Origin: Paractinoplanes abujensis
GTDB lineage: Bacteria; Actinomycetota; Actinomycetes; Mycobacteriales; Micromonosporaceae
Direction of reading: 5' to 3'
DNA: 64,000 nucleotides
Assembly: GCF_014204895.1 (NCBI RefSeq)
Contig: NZ_JACHMF010000001.1
Coordinates: 2,604,001 to 2,668,000 of the forward strand
The position numbers and the translations under genes were made by a program. This document shows positions 60,604 to 64,000 of the stretch, one piece after another (within the stretch, counting starts at the first letter, position 1; every line of letters begins with the position of its first letter). The notes under the pieces were generated by a model that saw only the letters and a program-made list of their open reading frames with translations, was not told the origin of the DNA and made no database searches.

Positions 60604-61256
60604 ATCTCACCTACCTCTTCGACGCCGCCCACTGGGACTTCTCGTCGGGCAGCATCCCGCAGCTGATCGTTTCCCACCTCTGGTACGTGTTGCTGGCGCT
60701 CGCGCTGGGCACGGTCATCGCGCTGCCGGTGGGCCTCTACATCGGGCACACCGGCCGCGGTTCGTTCATCGCCATCAACGCGGGCAACGCCGGTCGCTCG
60801 CTGCCCACGCTCGGCCTGCTCATGCTGATGGTGACCCTGCTCGGGCTGGGGCTGCTCCCGGTGCTGATCGCGCTCACGGTGCTGGTGATCCCGCCCATCC
60901 TGACGTCGGCGTACGCGGGCATCCGCAGCCTCGACCCCGGGGTGGTGGACGCCGCGCGGGGTGTCGGCATGCGGCCCTTGCAGGTGCTGTTCCGGGTGGA
61001 ACTGCCGATGGCGCTGCCCGTGCTGATGAGCGGCTTCCGCAGCGCCGCCCTGCAGGTCGTGGCCACCGCGACCGTGGCCGCCGCGGTCGGCCTCGGCGGT
61101 CTGGGCCGCCTGCTGATCGACGGCCTGGCCGTCAACGACTACTCCCGAGTGCTGGCCGGCGCCATTGTCGTCGCGGTGCTGGCCGTTCTGCTCGACCTGG
61201 TGCTGGCGTTCGCCCAGCGCTGGATCGTCTCGCCCGGTCTTCGGGCATCCAAGTGA
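60600..61256 (+). CDS. OpuC-type ABC transporter permease, second subunit
   Basis: This 218-residue permease is a paralogue of the previous one: LALGTVIALPVGLYIGHTGRGS, RSLPTLGLLMLMVTLLGLGLLP and the EAA-like loop DAARGVGMRPLQVLFRVELPMALPVLMSGFR. It starts on an overlapping ATGA and precedes the binding-protein gene by 12 bp. The start at 60600 is set by the overlap and by homology. Confidence 0.9.
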   Translation: MNLTYLFDAAHWDFSSGSIPQLIVSHLWYVLLALALGTVIALPVGLYIGHTGRGSFIAINAGNAGRSLPTLGLLMLMVTLLGLGLLPVLIALTVLVIPPILTSAYAGIRSLDPGVVDAARGVGMRPLQVLFRVELPMALPVLMSGFRSAALQVVATATVAAAVGLGGLGRLLIDGLAVNDYSRVLAGAIVVAVLAVLLDLVLAFAQRWIVSPGLRASK

Positions 61257-61268
61257 AAGGTCCGTTCC

Positions 61269-62201
61269 ATGAAACTCATTAAGCGACTCAGCGCGGTTGG
61301 CACCGCCGTCGCCATGGCCGTGGCGCTGACCGCGTGCGGCTCGGGCGACGACCCGCTGGCCGACGACAACACCGGGGCCAGCTCGGCGCCGGGCACCATC
61401 ACGATCGGTTCGGCCAACTTCGCCGAGAGCGAGCTGCTGGCCGAGATCTACGCCCAGTCCCTCGAGGCCAAGGGTGTGACGGTCAAGCGGCAGTTCAACA
61501 TCGGCGCCCGCGAGCTCTACCTCAAGGCGCTGCAGGACGGCTCGATCGACCTGCTCCCCGAGTACAACGGCGCCCTGCTGGCCGCGCTGTCCAGCGGTGG
61601 CGCGCCCGAGGGTGTGAGCAAGCCCGAGGACGTGCTGGGCGCGCTCAAGAAGGTGCTGCCGTCGGGCACCGAGGTGCTCGAGCAGTCCCCCGCCGAGGAC
61701 AAGGACACGCTCACGGTCACCTCGGAGACCGCGGCCAAGTACAACCTCAAGACGATCGACGACCTCAAGCCGGTGGCCAAGGACCTCACGATCGGCGCCG
61801 GCCCCGAGTGGCAGGAGCGCTACCAGGGCCTCAAGGGCCTCAAGGAGCTCTACGGCATCGAGTTCAAGGAGTTCAAGCCGCTCGACGCCGGTGGCCCGCT
61901 GACCGTTAATGCCCTGGTCAAGGGTCAGATCCAGGTCGGCAACATCTTCTCCACCGACTCGTCGATCGCGGTCAACAAGTTCGTCGTGCTCGAGGACACG
62001 AAGAACCTGTACCTGGCCGAGAACATCATCCCGCTGATCCGTTCGACGGCGAACAACCCGACCGTGACCGAGACCCTGAACGCGGTCTCGGCCAAGCTGA
62101 CCACCGAGAACCTGACCACCACGCTGGCCAAGGTTCAGGTCGACAAGCAGGACACCCCCGCGGTGGCCAAGGGCTGGCTGACCGAGAACGGTCTCGTCTG
62201 A
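61269..62201 (+). CDS. OpuCC/OsmF-type substrate-binding lipoprotein
   Basis: This 310-residue lipoprotein has a signal ending in [10 protein letters not shown] (Cys23). The mature domain is of the glycine-betaine/choline-binding (OpuAC) type: [52 protein letters not shown] and [30 protein letters not shown]. The usual ligands are betaine, choline, carnitine or related trimethylammonium compounds; recent relatives take up ergothioneine. The ligand is not determinable here. A strong terminator follows. Confidence 0.9.
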   Translation: MKLIKRLSAVGTAVAMAVALTACGSGDDPLADDNTGASSAPGTITIGSANFAESELLAEIYAQSLEAKGVTVKRQFNIGARELYLKALQDGSIDLLPEYNGALLAALSSGGAPEGVSKPEDVLGALKKVLPSGTEVLEQSPAEDKDTLTVTSETAAKYNLKTIDDLKPVAKDLTIGAGPEWQERYQGLKGLKELYGIEFKEFKPLDAGGPLTVNALVKGQIQVGNIFSTDSSIAVNKFVVLEDTKNLYLAENIIPLIRSTANNPTVTETLNAVSAKLTTENLTTTLAKVQVDKQDTPAVAKGWLTENGLV

Positions 62202-62215
62202 CCCTGCTCCTCCGA

Positions 62216-62253
62216 CGCCGCCCCGGGCCTGCCCGGGGCGGCGTTCTCTTTGC
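62216..62253 (+). terminator. Terminator after the OpuC-type operon
   Basis: A 14-bp perfect stem (62216-62229 and 62232-62245) with a 2-nt loop is followed by TCTCTTTG, starting 15 bp past the stop of the binding-protein gene. Confidence 0.8.
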
Positions 62254-62265
62254 GACAATCCCCGG

Positions 62266-63315
62266 GTGCGGCAGCGGCTCGGGCAGGTGACGCTGGCCGA
62301 CGGCACCACGGTGGCGTACGCGTCGGCGGGTTCCGGACGGCCGATCGTGTACGTGATGGGCTGGCTCACGCATCTGCAGCTGAGCTGGGAGTTCGCGGCC
62401 GAGCGGAGCTTCTACGAGGCACTGGCCGAAGGTGCGCGGCTGGTGCGTTACGACCGCGCGGGCTGCGGGTTGTCGGCGGCCACCGCGCGGACACCTTCGC
62501 TCGAGTTCGAGCTGGAACACCTGGCCGCGGTGGCGGCGACGCTGGACGAGCCGTTCGATCTGGTGGGGACGTCGATGGGCGCGCCGGTGGCGGTCGCGTG
62601 GGCGGCCGCGCATCCGGGCACCGTACGGCGGCTCGTGCTCTACGGCGGGTGGGTCCGCGGGGCCGAGCTGGCGTCTCCGGCCGTACGGGAGAGCGTCCTG
62701 GGGTTGGTCGAGGCGCACTGGGGGCTCGGGTCGGACGTTCTCACCGACATCTTCGCGCCGGACGCCGATCGCGCTTTCCGGGCCGAGCATGCTCGTTATC
62801 AGCGCGCATGTTCGAGCGCCGCGACCGCTCGCGCACTGTTGGCGCTCAGTTACGAGCTGGACGTCAGTGCTCACCTCACGCAGGTTCGCGCACCGACGCT
62901 CATCGTGCACCGCACCGGCGATCGAGCGGCGCCGGTCGCGCAGGCTCGAGCACTTTCCGACAGCATCGAGCATTCCCAGCTCACGCTGCTGCCCGGACGA
63001 TCCCATCTCCCGTACGCCGGTGACCACGTCGAACTGGTGCGCACCGTCCGCCGCTTCCTGGGCCTGCCCGTCCCCCGCCGCCGCGCCGAGGGGCTGACCG
63101 CCCGGCAGCGCGAAGTGGCCGAACTAATCAGCCGAGGCTGCACGAACCGCGAGATCGCGCAGCGTCTGGGCATCGATGAACGTTCGGCCGAAGGCCACGT
63201 CGAACGGATCCTGCAGCGTCTCGGCTTCCGCTCACGCGCCCAGATCGCCGCCTGGCACACCGCACAGTGGGGTGTTTCCCCGCCTGCTTCGCCTCCCGTC
63301 GAACGGCCACGATGA
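62266..63315 (+). CDS. Alpha/beta-hydrolase-LuxR fusion regulator with intact serine
   Basis: This 349-residue protein has the same architecture as the one at 26324: an alpha/beta-hydrolase domain and a LuxR helix-turn-helix ([45 protein letters not shown]). Here the elbow GTSMG (Ser103) and the GRSHLPY His region are intact, so it may hydrolyse its ligand. GTG starts it, 12 bp after the terminator hairpin. It is followed by a methyltransferase after a 4-bp gap and is probably cotranscribed with it. Confidence 0.85.
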   Translation: MRQRLGQVTLADGTTVAYASAGSGRPIVYVMGWLTHLQLSWEFAAERSFYEALAEGARLVRYDRAGCGLSAATARTPSLEFELEHLAAVAATLDEPFDLVGTSMGAPVAVAWAAAHPGTVRRLVLYGGWVRGAELASPAVRESVLGLVEAHWGLGSDVLTDIFAPDADRAFRAEHARYQRACSSAATARALLALSYELDVSAHLTQVRAPTLIVHRTGDRAAPVAQARALSDSIEHSQLTLLPGRSHLPYAGDHVELVRTVRRFLGLPVPRRRAEGLTARQREVAELISRGCTNREIAQRLGIDERSAEGHVERILQRLGFRSRAQIAAWHTAQWGVSPPASPPVERPR

Positions 63316-63319
63316 GGGC

Positions 63320-63955
63320 ATGTCCGACTTCGAGGTGCACCGGCTGCGCGGGCCGCTCAATGCGGCCTTCTTCAGCGTGCTGGGCCCCTACATCGAGTTC
63401 AACGTGCGCGACCGCAAGCGCCGCCTGTTCCACGACCTTCCCCGTACGGTCGTCGAGCTCGGCTCCGGGGTGGGCGCCAACCTGCGTTACCTGCAGGCCG
63501 GCTCGACGCTCGTCGCCATCGAACCCAACGTGCCCATGCACCGGCGTTTGCGGGCCGCCGCCGAGCGCCGTGGCGTGCGGCTGGACCTGCGCGCCCGCCG
63601 GGCCGAGGACACCGGGCTCCCGGAGAGCAGCGCCGACACCGTGATCTCGTCGCTCGTGCTGTGCACGGTGGGCGACCCGGCCGGGGTGCTGGCCGAGGTG
63701 CGGCGGATCCTGCGCCCCGGTGGCACGTTCCGGTTCGTCGAGCACGTCGCCGCCCCGGCGGGCACGCCGACCCGCGCCCTGCAGCGGGCGTTGCGCCGGC
63801 CGTGGGCGTGGACCTTCGAGGGCTGCTCGTGCGAACGCGATCTGGCCGCCCTCGTTCGGGCGGCCGGATTCGCGCAAGTGGAGGTGGAGCCCTACCGGCT
63901 CCACTCCCCCTTCGTCACGTTCAACACCCAGATCGCGGGCGTCGCCACCGCCTGA
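63320..63955 (+). CDS. Class I SAM-dependent methyltransferase
   Basis: This 211-residue methyltransferase has motif I VVELGSGVGANLRYL, acidic motif II in VAIEPNVPMHRRL, and the post motif ADTVISSLVLCTVGDPAGVLAEVRRILRPGGTFRFVEHV, the UbiE/Methyltransf_11 pattern. It lies 4 bp after the LuxR-fusion gene and might modify the same compound or a protein; the substrate is unknown. ATG at 63320 follows GAGGGC-type sequence and agrees with homology. No gene follows in the last 45 bp. Confidence 0.88.
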   Translation: MSDFEVHRLRGPLNAAFFSVLGPYIEFNVRDRKRRLFHDLPRTVVELGSGVGANLRYLQAGSTLVAIEPNVPMHRRLRAAAERRGVRLDLRARRAEDTGLPESSADTVISSLVLCTVGDPAGVLAEVRRILRPGGTFRFVEHVAAPAGTPTRALQRALRRPWAWTFEGCSCERDLAALVRAAGFAQVEVEPYRLHSPFVTFNTQIAGVATA

Positions 63956-64000
63956 GCTGCAGTCAGCTCCCGCCGGCCCCCGACCGCGGCGCCGAACCGC

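Noticed and set aside
48856..62253. Histidine utilisation (hut) cluster
   Set aside because: No urocanase, imidazolonepropionase or formiminoglutamase genes, and both lyase homologues lack the MIO triad.

Overview
The window is very GC-rich with an actinobacterial gene repertoire: many GTG/TTG starts, F420-type enzymes (LLM and Ddn-like), a SigE-family ECF sigma factor, a gylR-glpFKD glycerol locus, sugar ABC systems without their own ATPase, and a secreted protein with C-terminal VDVIGY-type repeats. A soil actinomycete, probably Micromonosporaceae (Actinoplanes-like), fits best; this is inference from gene content. No rRNA, tRNA, phage, IS element, CRISPR array or antibiotic-synthesis cluster was recognised.

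Layout. 0-5.6 kb: a carbohydrate operon (GH4 glycosidase, SIS-domain isomerase, lipoprotein binding protein, two permeases), with the first codons of a probable DeoR-type regulator divergent at the left edge. Two copies of one operator-like motif lie ahead of GH4 and SIS. 5.7-13.1 kb: single genes (nitronate monooxygenase, Zn-dehydrogenase, HAD-like protein, LysR, secreted delta-60-type protein, LacI) and an SRPBCC-ArsR pair behind a 44-bp perfect palindrome. 13.5-20.1 kb: glycerol catabolism, with gylR-glpK1 on the minus strand and glpF-glpK2-glpD divergent. 20.4-23.4 kb: LLM oxidoreductase and a berberine-bridge-type flavin oxidase, divergent from MarR.

23.5-38.2 kb: polysaccharide deacetylase lipoprotein, a Ser/Thr kinase with an extracellular CBM2-like domain, a Ddn-like protein, an alpha/beta-hydrolase-LuxR fusion with a degenerate active site, an M36 metalloprotease, a small alarmone synthetase, an M48 protease, quinone oxidoreductase, MFS exporter, SDR, bL31B and a GAF-SpoIIE phosphatase. 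38.3-48.9 kb: FMN reductase, a cyclase/TPP-enzyme pair, MoeA, a CadD-like transporter, an ECF sigma factor with a membrane partner, a flavoprotein, a secreted hydrolase and a lipoprotein.

48.9-62.2 kb is the most unusual region. It holds an RpiR regulator, an ornithine-cyclodeaminase-like protein, a histidine-ammonia-lyase-like protein, LacI, a TetR/TetX-like pair, an amidohydrolase plus cysteine-dioxygenase-like operon behind twin LacI-type operators, a second ammonia-lyase-like protein, and a divergent four-gene OpuC-type quaternary-amine ABC importer. Both ammonia-lyase homologues lack the Ala-Ser-Gly triad that forms the MIO cofactor. I suggest a catabolic locus for an imported amine, betaine or thiol-containing amino acid, but this is hypothesis. 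The window ends with a second alpha/beta-hydrolase-LuxR fusion, with an intact catalytic serine, and a methyltransferase.

A recurrent oddity is short imperfect tandem repeats (17, 18, 24, 25, 34 and 43 bp units, different sequences) in several intergenic gaps.
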